64,000 nucleotides of DNA, taken from positions 15,995,343 to 16,059,342 of the forward strand of contig NC_047063.1 in NCBI RefSeq assembly GCF_902459465.1, written 5' to 3'. The DNA is from Asterias rubens. Lineage: Eukaryota > Echinodermata > Asteroidea > Forcipulatida > Asteriidae. The notes below the pieces were generated by a model. The model did no database searches and was not told the DNA's origin. It was given only the letters and a program-made list of their open reading frames with translations. Below, piece by piece: positions 1-13,000 of the stretch. The position numbers and the translations under genes were made by a program. Position 1 is the stretch's first letter; every line of letters begins with the position of its first letter.

Positions 1-241
1 TTTTTGACAAATTGAAGGGTGACACTTTCAACACATCTGACGAGATACTTGTAATTTGTTTTCTTTTCCATACACTATGCAATTAGCGCATCACAAAGCT
101 GATACAGTGTGCGCTGTCCCAGGGCGGATGTCAGGCCCAGGAGGGCACGTCGGGACCGGGGCTTCTGGAAGATTGTAACACTGCTGGTATTTAAGTTTCT
201 AAGAGCTGAAATTATATTATTACAGCTAGGTTCTGACTCAC

Positions 242-379
242 CTGTGAATCAAACATTCTGTTGCCATTTTGTCGGTTAGCAGATCTCTCATTTAACCTGT
301 TATTTGAGCCCCTCGGGTTGTGCATGTACACATCAGCATTGATGCACACTGCAAGCAGTAGTACCACTACACAGCGCAT
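242..379 (-). CDS. DD3-3-like protein, paralogue 2, first coding exon (gene runs off left edge)
   Basis: Read on the minus strand, the ATG at 379 opens 46 uninterrupted codons ending in CAG, followed directly by a consensus donor GTGAGT. The product starts MRCVVVLLLAVCINA, a hydrophobic signal peptide, then DVYMHNPRGSNNRLNE and ends NRMFDSQ. This matches residue by residue the N-terminus of the plus-strand DD3-3-like gene that begins at 3937 ([23 protein letters not shown]). The family is named after Dictyostelium DD3-3 and has invertebrate homologues; its biochemical role is not established, and secretion is inferred from the signal peptide. Here one exon covers what the plus gene divides among three, and the phase-0 intron after DSQ is absent from the plus gene. 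No second exon could be found in 1-241, so the rest lies outside the window. Confidence 0.82.
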
Positions 380-3300
380 CTTGTTTGTCAAATGATGCCA
401 ACTGATTGCAGGAAATTGGGTTTGGATATTGTTCCAAATAAAAGCAGTCTTAACTACTCCTCCTTCAAGTAGTTAAGTTTTATCTGAAAGAACAATTGTT
501 TTAACAATAATTCATAAATACCTAAGACAGTTTATCCATTCTGATTGGTCGAGAGGGCATCACGAGGGGTTGTTTGAACGGATGATAATAACACCAGTCA
601 TGCCAGTTAAAAGTGTTGAAACATGGGCGTGACACGCGAGCTTGCACCTGTGCTTATAAGGCAGTTTCTTCATTCCTATTGGTCGAGAGCAACGGCCGGG
701 ACAGTTGTGCCACATCACGCGAAACACGCGACGCGCACAGCAATCTCCTTATAAGAAGTTGTTTGCCCGCAAGCCTTACCATTTCATAGCTGGAGGGGTG
801 TTGTGTTGAAAGAAATCAATTAAAATCTTTGCATTTATTTTACTTTTTGACCAAAAAGTGTTGATGTTTTTGGACCGAAAAGGTATTTATGAATTGGAAT
901 CAAAGTGTGTTGAATCGGTTTTCAGCTAGTGGTTTAAACCCGCCGAGGCCTGGTTCTAGATAATTTACCTCGACTTCGTCTCGGTAAAACTATCATTATC
1001 AAGAACCAGGCGGGTTTAAACCACTAGTTGAGAACCGATTCAACACACTTTGATTCCCTTGATAAATGAGGTAAATACAAGTCATGATTGGTGATCATCC
1101 GGGAAAGAAATGATTAGTTTCAAGGCTGGAAGCTCACTGATATAATAAACTTCAAACCTATAGAACCAAAATAGTAAGGGGGCGCGTTAGTCCTCTATAA
1201 AGAAATAAAGGTCGCACGATTGCAGGTGTCAGATTTGTTAAAAGGAGTGCAGTGCCCCAGTCATTGGGTCTCGTTCAAACCATGAAGCAAGGACCAGATC
1301 TGTGTTATCCTCCACCCAAAGAAACATTTCCATTCGAAGAAAGGCACTGATTCTGAACTGAAGTTCATATTCAATAATACACCACCAGTGCAGGCCAATC
1401 ATACAGAGACTTAATTTCCAAGTTCCATCTGAACTGATTCTAGACTAGAGTTCATTTGTAACACTAACTAACACTGGGAGGTTAACATTCCTCAAGAGGA
1501 ATTATTTTCGTCTTAGTTAAAGCTCATTGATTTGAACATCAATAAATCCCACATAAATATTGTCAATGTCTGTTCACTATTTTCAAATTGCGCAAAACAC
1601 ACAACCCGGATTACATAACTTACAACAGCGCAGTGATGGTGAAGAACAGTGAAAAGAAGAATCACAGATCAAATTAAATCGTAATGTAACCGGAACGTTC
1701 GTGAGCCAAACTCAGAGATAGTTACATTCATAACATGGAAAACTGTGCAAAATAGGTTTCAACGTTGTCAGAATCTTACTTACCACCTTGTGCAGTGAGT
1801 TGCCTTTTCCCACTAATGCAAAATGTGCAGTAAAGAGAACAGCAGTCCGCATGCACATCACACGTAAAAGCAACAACAACCCGAAAACCGCGACCCCATT
1901 GACTCGTCACGCATGAATGATTGTTGGTGATTTGTCAGGTAAAAGTAGTTCCAACAAGCAGTGATGACGTCATGTCAGTGACGCATTCGCTTGGGCAGGG
2001 TGTAGTTGTTCCCAACAATTACGTAATTGCTATTATAAGGTAGCAGGCCTAATTTGATCAATAAAAATAGTTACAATTTAAATCTTCAAACATGAATATA
2101 TAAGGAATTACTGTAGACAATTTAAAATCACAAAGTCAGACGCTATTCGACCTCACTCGAAAAGGGAGTTTTTGTTTGTTTTCCACACGGGTCCATAAGG
2201 CAAACACGGAAATGCTCTCTTAATTAACTTTGTTCCAGCCATAAAGCTACTTATAGCTCTATGGTGCCAGCATGTTTGTCTCCAATCCCCCCCCCCCCCC
2301 CTTAAGCAATCAGTTGGTAAAATATTTAGAATAGTCAAAATGAACAATCAAACGCCGGGACGTGGGCGGGCCTTTACGGGCAGGTGTTTCCTTTTCAAAG
2401 TTGAAAAATCTCCTCAGCTCGTGAGAAAATCATCACAAAAAAAGTTTTAACAGAAATTGAATAAAATGCGCTGCCCTAATGGCCAGGTGCTCCAATGCCC
2501 AAGTTATACCCCACGGACTGGACGACCTGTATAGCATACAATGAGTGGGACATTGATAAAAATCGCAGAAATCACCGTATCAGCGGCCGCGGACGGTGTA
2601 ACTCGATGTAGATCGGCGGCACCACCGAGTCGCCGCGGTTTATGGTCAAGTTCATGCAACATCATATCCCCACTCAAGGCAAAACCAACTTACACCAATC
2701 TGCTACTAGGCCTGGGGGCCTAGCCCACGCAAATGCCATACTGGTACAGTTTCCCCATAATTGGTGTAGCCGCATGAACAGAAACTATACTGTCAGACTC
2801 GACAATACACTAACCTGGTGCCACATCCTGAATTTCAGCGGATGATCCGGCTGAGATCATGTTTTTTGTTTTTTTGTTTTTTTAATTTTTATTATTGGTT
2901 TTCGTCCAATTAGGCCTACCTAGTATGGCTATTTCTCTATTAGTAATTAGGCCCTCCATATGCATTCCAGGGCAATATCAGACTGTTTAATATAATGCAC
3001 ACAGGAGCCCCCACTTGAAATTTCACGAAGGGTTCGACTCCCGTGCGCGCGAGGACGCAAGACTTGATCTTTTTGCTCTATATTTCTCAATATTGAAAGC
3101 AATCATAAAAACACTACTTTTGAGCGCTCACTCACTGGATAGGCCCACCGGCAGCGACATTACAAAGGGGAAGACAGTTCAACGGTGGTTGGGTGTTTTT
3201 TTGATATCGCCGAAAAACAAGAATACACAGATAACACCTTATACTTCGAAGTGGAATGTTTCTCAAAATGCTTTACTCCCGAACGGCTTCCCGGAGGCTA

Positions 3301-3936
3301 TTAATAATATGACAACTACAAGCTCTGGAAATGAGCAGTTGTTTCAACTTGTAAAAAAAAAAAACAACAAAAAACACGGAAACGGTTATCCAAGGACCTT
3401 GCATGGTGGGCTTCGTTTGTTTGCAAATGTTTCTATGAATAGTTATGAAGAATCATCGTCCTTGCCTCGTCGTACACGTACTGGTACGCTTACTGGATAC
3501 CCTAATAAGGGTATACATTGTACTCAACTTTGTTATCAATCCGCACTGTGGTGTCGTTCAATGGAGGCAAATTACAATAGCCTACACAACAAAATATGGA
3601 ATGTAAACACAATTTGTATGATCTAATACTCATAACAAAACTTGCTAGTTTGCACTTTGTGAAAACAACAATAATCATCTTGCATTCAACGAGCACTATT
3701 AGTGTTGGCGGATGGCTACTATTTCACCTGGTGCGCGGGGGGTCGTCACCGAAGTCGTGAGCATTTGGGTTAAAGGTCATAGTTGAAGTCGGTCTCGTTT
3801 GTTTGTTGTTGATTTACGGTTACAGTGCAGCTAGTGAAGTGACTTGTCACAGTGAGTGAGTTTTGCTGTCGCGCTGGTCGCGATCTAAAGCTGTTTCAGA
3901 AGTAAGGTACACATTTACTTGTAGTCGACGACAATC
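380..3936. promoter_or_regulatory. Divergent intergenic region between the two DD3-3 paralogues
   Basis: The 3.6 kb separates two oppositely transcribed start codons, so both promoters should lie within it. On the minus side an AT-rich TTTTATTTGG stretch lies about 65 bp before the ATG at 379. On the plus side no clear TATA box is visible; a moderately GC-rich stretch occupies 3720-3900. A dispersed repeat occupies 511-1069. From 1070 to 3700 I see no convincing gene. Open frames at 2541-2845 and 3015-3626 have no recognisable domains. Confidence 0.45.
511..1069 (+). repeat. Dispersed repeat, copy A, ending in a long hairpin
   Basis: Starts ttcataaatacct and ends in a foldback (arms about 896-958 and 1002-1058) built on ACTAGTGGTTTAAAC and its complement. 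The body contains two copies of an ATTGGTCGAGAG motif and tataagg boxes. A reverse-complement copy lies at 13520-14057 in intron 6 of the plus gene. No coding capacity; probably a non-autonomous DNA transposon. Confidence 0.75.
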
Positions 3937-4016
3937 ATGTCTACAATGAAGGTTTTTGTGTCAGTACTGATGTTCTTGGTGGGTGTGCAGAGCGATATGT
4001 ATCTTCACAATCCAAG
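3937..4016 (+). CDS. DD3-3-like gene, exon 1 (signal peptide)
   Basis: Encodes residues 1-26: [19 protein letters not shown], the hydrophobic leader, followed by the start of the DMYLHNPR signature. It ends in phase 2 at AG|GTGAGT. There is a second in-frame ATG three codons downstream; the first has an acceptable context (acaatcATG) and no ATG lies close upstream of it. Confidence 0.88.
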
Positions 4017-7000
4017 GTGAGTTTCTGTATTTTTCCCCCTATATAACGTGCCGTTGATTTGTTTTTAACTTGACGTTTCGCGCAATTTCGAAACTGCGCA
4101 ACTTGATGACAAATTATTGTTTGTCGTATAATTTATTCATTGTATAAATATTAAAACAAAGTAATGTAAATTGTGCTGAATGATCCTACCACCGTGGTAT
4201 ACATCATGTATCATGTCTAAAAGATAAACAAATTTCCGTATCCTGCCACCACTTATTCATTTGTTATTTATGAAATAAATTACTATATATAAATAATTAG
4301 TATCTTGATTAATTATTTGATTGAGATATTTTTTTCCCTAAAAGTTTTAGTAAATTTCTACCTCTGTCCATAGTACCATTTTTTGCGGAAATGTTGTGGC
4401 ACGATACTGAAATCTTTCCCCATAAAATTATTGTGTTGTTGTCATGGATATTAAGATCCTGTTTGATGTAGCCCCCTGCCCTATTCCATAAATATATGGC
4501 CAACCACTTTTGTATCCAAAGCAAAGGACACAACGTGGATTGGCCCGTTATATACGTAGGGGGCTAGTTCAGTGTTGTGGATTATGTTGTTGGGCTGTTA
4601 TGGCTCGCTATTGTCTTATCATAGTGGCGACTATGAAAGATTAGACCGATGTTAAAAGCGAGCCAATAGGATGTACTAGTTGCGATAATCATAACGCTCC
4701 TCCCAACGGTGAAGAGAAGATGGAGGGTTACGAGGAGCGCAACTAGATGTACTTAATCTAAGTGGATACACAGACTACTATTTTGTATGTATTGTTATTT
4801 ATTACAGGGGTAGTAACAATCGACTTGATGAGGCAAAGAGAGAAAGAAACAATGGAAACAGGTGAGTCATTCTCTTGCAGAAGCGTCACTCTCCCTGTTA
4901 GGATTTTATTTCAAATATTTTGGATCATTCTATAATACCAACAAAACAAGGACAGAAAGAACCCTTGAAATGTTACTGAGGACATTCAAACATTGGAGTG
5001 ACCAAGTATAATGACATTTCTCTATGCCTATAAAGACAAAAGTCCAATGCCCGATTTAACAAAGCATGACATCATACTTTGGTGTTAAAGATTGATTGAT
5101 AGTCTTATGATCGCAATCTTAAGATAATATGAAACTAAGCCTAGGGGTTGATTGCACAAAGAGTTACAGTCCCAGGAGTTATTTAAAACTTAAGGCATAG
5201 TCCCAAGTTAGAACGAATAACTCGTCCTTACTCGAGATAAGACTAGTCTTAACTCTTTGTGAAATCCACCCCAGCTCTTCAGTCTTTGTAAGTTAAGATT
5301 TTCCAATTTTTCTGAATTTCACACACTTTACATGCTACTTAATGTATAGCTGAGTACTCTGAACAAATGAAGAAGTACAATACGAGTGATATTTATTTAT
5401 GTCTATTTTTCTTGTTTGTATTTGTTTTGCCTGACAGATTATTCGACTCTCAGAATAATAACCGAGGTGGATACAATGTTGGCAGTCTGGCCTACATGGC
5501 TGGCTCAGTTCTTCAGATTGAATGGTAATATGTCACAAAGTTATTTAAAACTCAACAAAATGTATTGTTTAAAGGCAGTGGACACTATCGGTAATTACTC
5601 AAAATAATTATTAGCACAAACCTTTACTTGGTAACGAGTAATGGGGAGAGGTTGGTAGTATAAAACATTGTGAGAAACGGCTCCCTCTGAAGTGGAGTAG
5701 TTTTCGAGAAAGAAGTAATTTTCCACAAATTTGATTTCGAGACCTCAAGTTTAGAACTTGAGGTCTCGAAATCAACCATCTAAACGCACACAACTTCGTG
5801 TGACAAGGGTGTTTTTTCTTTCATTATTATCTCGCAACTTCGACGACCAATTGAGCTCAAATTTTCACAGGTTTGTTATTTCATGCATATGTTGTGATAC
5901 ACCAAGTTAGAAGACTGGTCTTTGACAATTACCAATAGAGTCCACTGTCTTTAATTGTGAACCTTTATAAAGTCTTCAGATTGAAAATAAAATAATTGAT
6001 TTTCCCATCTTGTTTCTTGAAGTTCAATAATAATAAATCTGATGTGAATAAATTTATTTTAATTAAACTGAACCCTCTGTAAATTGTTTTTTAAAGATTG
6101 TTTGTGTTTGCACTTTAACACTTTTAAGATTCATTGCAGCATTTTTATGGGAGGGGGTGACGCATTATATGGTTTTGTGAGTCTGCATTGTGCACAGCTC
6201 TGTGGTGTTTCAACCAACAGCGTCTGTGCATGTGTGAGATGTAAGAACATTCCATGGAAAAGGTCTCAGATTTTTTTGTCCAGGATCAATGCCTTGGTGC
6301 CCTTCATATTGTCCCAAATGAAAGTTAAAAATCCTCCATAGGCTGTGCCCCTTGGCATGAAAACCTACCTTACCCCTTTTTAGAATCGAGCATCAATCCT
6401 GACCTTATGTTTTGAAAAAATTATGATTAGCCTTTGTTTCTAGGTTTTCTAAATCAGTTATTTGATAATGTTATTCTTCTTCCATCACAAACATAGGACC
6501 AATCAGCACAGCTGTTCTGACCCCAACGCCAACTGTGAAATTATCCTTCAGTACATGTGTGGAGATCTGGTCAGGGATGGATCAACAACAAGGTAACTAA
6601 ACACATCCGCCATAACTGATTGAAGTCACTGTACTTCTCTATGTGTTTGTGATGCCATTCAGCTAAATGAGTCATTTGTCAGAAATATATATAATGGAGA
6701 AACAAACCAAAACAAACTAACGAGTTTAAAAAATTCACAATTTTTGTTTATTTCAATACCAAAATTTGTTTTGTTTTATTTTGGCAAATTCCTTAAAAGA
6801 GGTAACAATATGCATTGTAACAAAAAGTGTTGGTGTATTTTCATTAAAAAAACTCAACTTTAAACCCCTTTTTCTCAGTTTTATTTTCTCACATTTCTTG
6901 GTGCTTTTGCTTGCACAACTTTTGAAATCAAAGTTGGTATAAACATGGGGTTTTAACCGTTAAAGCATAGATCATGCTCTGTTCAAATGTATCATCCAAC

Positions 7001-10000
7001 TGAAAAATTACCCTTCTCAACAAACAACTCATTTTGCTTTGTCCCATCACATTATTTTGACCATAGGTAGTTCAAGAATGTTCGTAGCATTTATTTTATA
7101 TTCATTGGCATTTTGTCTTTTTAATCATAAATGTTGGTGTTGAAGACACAAGAATTGTTTTTATAAAAAAATAAAAACCAAGAAATCATCACTATTCAAA
7201 CAATTTGTATTTAAGGAAGAAGTATGTTTAAAGGCAGTGGACACTATTGGTTATTACTCAAAATAATTACTAGCATAAAACCTTTCTTGGTAACGAGTAT
7301 GGGGAGCTGTTGATAGTATAAGACATTGTAAGAAACAGCTCCCTCTGAAGTGGACGAGAAAGAAGTAATTTTCCACGAATTTGATTTCGAGACCTCAGAT
7401 TTAGAATTTGAGGTCTCAAAATCAAGCATCTGAAAGCACACAACTTCGTGTGACAAGGGTGTTTTTTCTGTCATTGTTACCTCGTAACTTCAACGACTGA
7501 TTGAGCTCAAATTTTCACATATGTTGAGATACACCAAGTGAGAAGACTGGTCTTTGACAATTACCAATAGTCATAGTGTCCAGTGTCTTTAGCTCTCATT
7601 CAAAATGGACTAGATGTCAGAGTTGAACATGAATCTGTTCTATGTTGCTACATTTTAGTCAAAGGTTGTCTAATACTTTTCTTCTCTAAAACCAATCATG
7701 ACATTTGGCAAGAATACAAACTGTAATAATAATAATAATGTTCAACATATCTAGTGCGCCATGTCTGTCAATGATGACACTCCTGGCGCAAAAAACAATA
7801 ACTCTGCTAATACATAATGACACATTAATGAAAGAAGTGTCTTTGCTTGCAATGTATTTTGCAAAAATACAACAATCTACACACAAATGAAAGATGTGCC
7901 AGTTGTTTAATTTTAGGAAGGAAATCATCAAGGCCTAAACAATTATTTGATTAATCTAAATAATTGATTGCTTCCCCTTTCATTTCCATGTAGTACAATC
8001 CCAGAATATCCAAGCAACTGTGCCAACTATGACTGTAATCAGGATATTGAGTTTGGTATGCATGAAAGCTACGATGAGTATCTCAACTGCAAGCTAAGAA
8101 AGAGAGAGGCTAATCTATTCACTGCCGATCAGGTTAGATTGGAAATTCTCTTCATCTCGACTAACCATCGGCCATCCATCCCTACCGACGTATCCATCCA
8201 CCTCTTCTCACCATCTAACCCCCTCCCAACCTTTTTCTCACCACTGTACACCCCTCCAAACCCTCTGCCATCTTCTCACCATCTAACCCCCCTCCCAACC
8301 TTATCCATCCACCTCTTCTCACCATCTAACCCCCCCTCCCAACCTTATCCATCCACCTCTTCTCACAATCTAACCCCCCTCCCAACCTTATCCATCCACA
8401 TCGTCTCACCATCTATAACCCCCTCCCAACCTTTTTCTCACCACTGTACACCCCTCCAAACCCTCTGCCATCTTCTCACCATCTAATACCCATCCCAACC
8501 TTCTTCTCACCAAACCCTCTGTCATCTTCTCACCATCTAACACCTTGCCTTTTAACCCTCCCCTTACTAGTACCTTGCACCCCTCCCGACCCTCAGCCTC
8601 CCAACCCTCCCCCAGAAAGCTTGAGATTTTCTGACCTTTCACGAATATAAGAATGAATTTCTTGCGGTAAATGAAGGTCAAATGCAAATCTGATGTGGCA
8701 AACTAAGCAGAAAGTATACACCAAAACATGCTAGAAAAGAAAATCTTGCTGAAGATAGCACAAAATGGCAAATACTTATTTCCATTGGGTCCTTGGGGCA
8801 CGGTCATTACGATGGTGAAAACAGTAGTCTAGAAAGACTCAAGCAAATACAAATGTAGCTTTTGCAAACTGCTTACCAATTAAAAGGACCTACATAATGG
8901 TATAAATATAAAACAAAAAGAGGTAATGCCCTGAAGTCTTGACTCTAGCAGAGTGTAAAAGCGAAAGCTCAAGAAGTTGGACACCTAGATCCAGCCAAAT
9001 GCAAGACAGTCATCTGCACAATAACACCTTCATCTCATACTTGTTCATGTACCAGGCACAGGTCAACGAACACCTGAGACTTGATGAGAAATTCTGTACA
9101 AGGAAGGAAGTAAATTCCTGATCATCGGAGAGCGTGTGATAACTATCCCTTTGTTATATGATGTACCTTCCTGTATGAAGCTTTATACCTGGTGGGATAA
9201 TGCCAAGCATTTCCTGTATCCCATCTGATTACACAAAACAAATCTCTCATTACTGTCTAATGAGAAAAACAATCAACACCTTTGTGTCATCTTAAACCAG
9301 GAAACGCATGCAACTGTAAAGTATTCTTCTAATAATGACATGTGCCAGGGATGCAATGTCACAAAAACCCTAATTACAAAGCAAAATCAACTTATCTGAG
9401 ATGACTGGGTGCTCTTTTTGTTCCCAGAAATGCTGCAAGGTTACTTGGCTTTGTTGATCTAATTCTCATTAAGGATGTGCTTGTGTTGGTACCTTGGTGT
9501 TACGTGCTGATGATATTGTAATGGTCAGGTGTGTGTGGGATTATCATCTGGGAAAGAGGAAACTCACAAGGTTATGGAAATGAGGAAATCAAACACTCTC
9601 AAGGACCAATTGCATCATGTTAAATAATGCTGTCAAATACTAAAGTTCAATAACTTGGGGTTCTCTGATTGGAAGTTGTCAATTAAACCCTCAATTCATT
9701 CTGCTCAGTGCATCCCACCGCCATAAAACCTACTCCCATTCCCACATATACCCTAAGCTCCATATAATCCCCTCTAGGTTGTTAATGACCAAATAATAAA
9801 TAAAAAAAATAACAAATAAAAATGCTCAAATAGCCCCCCCCCCCATGAAATAAAACAATGCACCCTCTCCTGCCTTTACTGCCGTATGCCCCCACCCCCA
9901 ATGATGTCTGGTTACGCCACTGTACTAATGTAGGCATACCATCATGATGAATGTAGGTCTAGCAGTTTGCGGGTTAAGTTGGTATTCTTTTAGTGTTGGA

Positions 10001-13000
10001 TGTTTTAGCAGTGTGTGGAAGCATGGTGGAAGGACCCTAATAATGACTTCTAGGGAGTCAGGTTTAGTGAATCAAAATGTTTTAACCTGATTGTTTTTTT
10101 ATTATATTTTACCACAGAACCTGAAAGGCGATTCTGCAAGATATACCAGACAAAACCCTAAGGGTACCCGGCGAGGGTATGAGTGCCCAGAAGAGCGTGA
10201 CTATTACCCCTACTGGGGACCATCCTCTTGGAGGGTAAGGTGTTTTTTTAAGTTGTTGGGTTGTGGGTAGCAGACCTTTATGCTTCGATTTGAAAGTGCG
10301 AGGGCACCAAGGCATTTCTTCCATGGTAACAGGCACCTTTATGAGGAAATTATAAATTTCTACTGAAGAGCATTTTAAAGGGCACCCAGCTCCGTGAATT
10401 GTCATGCCTGGGGTAGATGGGGAATAATGATGCAAAGCAGGCCTGGAACTAAACCGAGGCCACGGAGGCTGTGGTCATTGTTGCCCTGGACTTGGTCTTT
10501 TTTCTCCTTCAAATGTTTCCACATACCGTAACCTTGGGCATATAGGCTGCCCGGTGTACAGAAGTTTTCATAAGCTGTGGCTTATATTCCAAATAAAATG
10601 GTACCTTCAGATTTTTTAATGGAAGTTCCCGAAGTTGTAAAGTGAAAATGGCCTTGCCCCTCAGAGAACCTGGCATCGCCCATTAAACTCAAACAAACTC
10701 ATCCTTACCAGGTGTGTGAAGTTATGTCTGGAGCCTTGCAACAGTGTAATGTTTCATTATGACTTATTGGCCAGTAACAACTTTGAACCTGACAAAAATA
10801 AAAACAGATTTCAATTCATTGCTCTGCTTACTGTGGAATTCTGTACTCACTACCCATAGAATAATGTGAAGAGCGCCCTGAGCGCAGAATTCCTTGTTTA
10901 TGAAATTAGGCCCTGAGAGCTTGCAATTAGGCTAGAGTTAAAAAAAAGGTGTCCACTATTAACATTGTTTCCTAAAAGAAAAACATATGTTCACAACTTT
11001 GATGACTAAGTTCAAAATTCTTTCATGATAAAAAAACAACTTAGTATTGACATAAAGGAAGAAACAAACAGCCGGACGGTAGTTCTGAGCTGTCAAGTGT
11101 TGAATCAGTCTACAGAATAAACTCACATTGACACTTGAGCCAAAAACTAAGGTCATTTCAATTTTTTTCCCAATTCTTAAAGTTTGGCGGTTTCCCTATT
11201 TAGTTCAGTTTACTTGCTGAAAGTCTGTGTGTTCTAACAAGTCTTATCAGGTAAAGATAGCGTTGTTAGGGACCAATGTACAAAGTGTATCAGAAATAAT
11301 ATTTGAAATATTTATAAGTTTTGGTTCAATAAACTTAACTGAGGTAGCTCACAAAAATATTGCCATTTTAGGAGAAATTCACTTGGTCACACCTGCGTGC
11401 GTTAATCAGCCAACCTGTTCATAATAGCAAATAATAATACACAGCTTTTATATAGCAAATAATAATACACAGCTTTTATATATAGCACTTCACACTACAT
11501 ATTGAAGCGAATAACCAGAAAAATCAATACACAATACCAAGAATACAACTTGATGTGTTACATACATTTTTGTGAACCTCTCCCTACATTTATCACAATA
11601 TTTCCCCAAATGAACAGAAAGTGTGAAAAACACAACGAACGCCAACAAATGTTTGAAAACCAATTACGTAGAGATAAACCTAGACCTTTCCATTGTTAAT
11701 AAACAAACCATGCTGATTGGCATGGACGGTGAAATTGTTTTAAAAAAATTGTAATTCTGCAAACTGAGTGTCAATTAAATAAAGTCCCTCTAATGATTGG
11801 TTGCTTTGTTTCCAACAAATTTGACAATTTTTTATTTATTTTGTGTAGCATTTTTAAGAAATGTAGCTGAATCTGTTTTTGCTTTGCATGGCTTTCCTTG
11901 ATGATGGGGAATATTGTGATAAATGAAGGGAGAGGTTCACAAGAATGTATTGAACACATCAAGTGGTATTCTTATTTTTATTTATTTATTATTTATTTAT
12001 TTATTTATTTCCAGGCAAACAGTTCATTCAAAGAATAGGCAATAAAAAATATGACTACACAGAGAACAAGCCTGCTGATAACCAAAAAGCGAAAATAATC
12101 ACTATCTAAAGGCGATCCAGACAATAAAAATAACAAAGGCACAAAAGGGCACAAGGACAAAAACGACATAAAAATTGCACATCAAAAACCATATCAAATA
12201 TAAATATATAAAAACTATAGAAATTACATTAAATTTTGTACACAAAAAATAAAGATCAACAACAAGACCACGCATCCTCGCTCCTTTCAAAAAAGGTAGG
12301 AAGCCAATCAAATTCCCTCCAAATCTCCTTAAACCCCAATACTTTTTTCCTACAAAGCCAAAAAAAATACAGTTATTTGAATATTGCACAAAACTAGTGA
12401 AACCAGGAACCTCAAAGGAACCACAAAAAAAAACCAGGTAGGCGATTGAAGCTAAACTAGAAGGGAAGAACATGTTTGTAGATTACTGACTTATACTTAT
12501 GAGAGTCAATAGCTTTTTCTCTAATGGGAACGGGTAAGCTATTCCACACGTAAGGGAAATTGATAAAAACGGATTGTTTAAAAGCATTAGTTCTAGCAAA
12601 GGAAATTTTAAATCTATAATCATCCAGATGCCGGGTAGAATGCAATGTAAGACAAAAGTAAGGAGAAGTTATTTGTGACGGTCTGCAAAAGTATTGTGTA
12701 TTGATTTTTCTGGTTATTCGCTTCAATATGTAGTGTCAAGTGCTATATATAAAAGCTGTGTATAATTATTTGCTATTATGAACAGGTTGGCTGATAACCG
12801 CATGCAGGTGTGACCTCAGTTGGCAAAAACTTGGGCTGTGACATAGCGATAAAAAAGTCTATATCTCATGTAATTTATACTTCCATGCTCGTATCAAGAA
12901 AGAAGGATTTGAGTGTGACACTGAAAAACTCATTGTAAAGTTATTCAATTAGGCGTGTTACAAATGTACTTGTTAGTCCTAGTACTTTGTTGCAGTCAGT

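Noticed and set aside
3015..3626. 203-codon open frame between the divergent genes
   Set aside because: It starts at TTG, has low-complexity lysine/asparagine runs and no recognisable domain or codon bias. It probably arises by chance in the intergenic region.
7968..8486. 172-codon frame
   Set aside because: Only 7994-8132 is coding (exon 5). The remainder is the pyrimidine-rich minisatellite read as Pro/Ser/Thr/His.
12102..12473. Minus-strand 123-codon hydrophobic frame
   Set aside because: It lies in the 3' untranslated part of the truncated LINE and is rich in Phe/Val/Ile from an AT-rich sequence.
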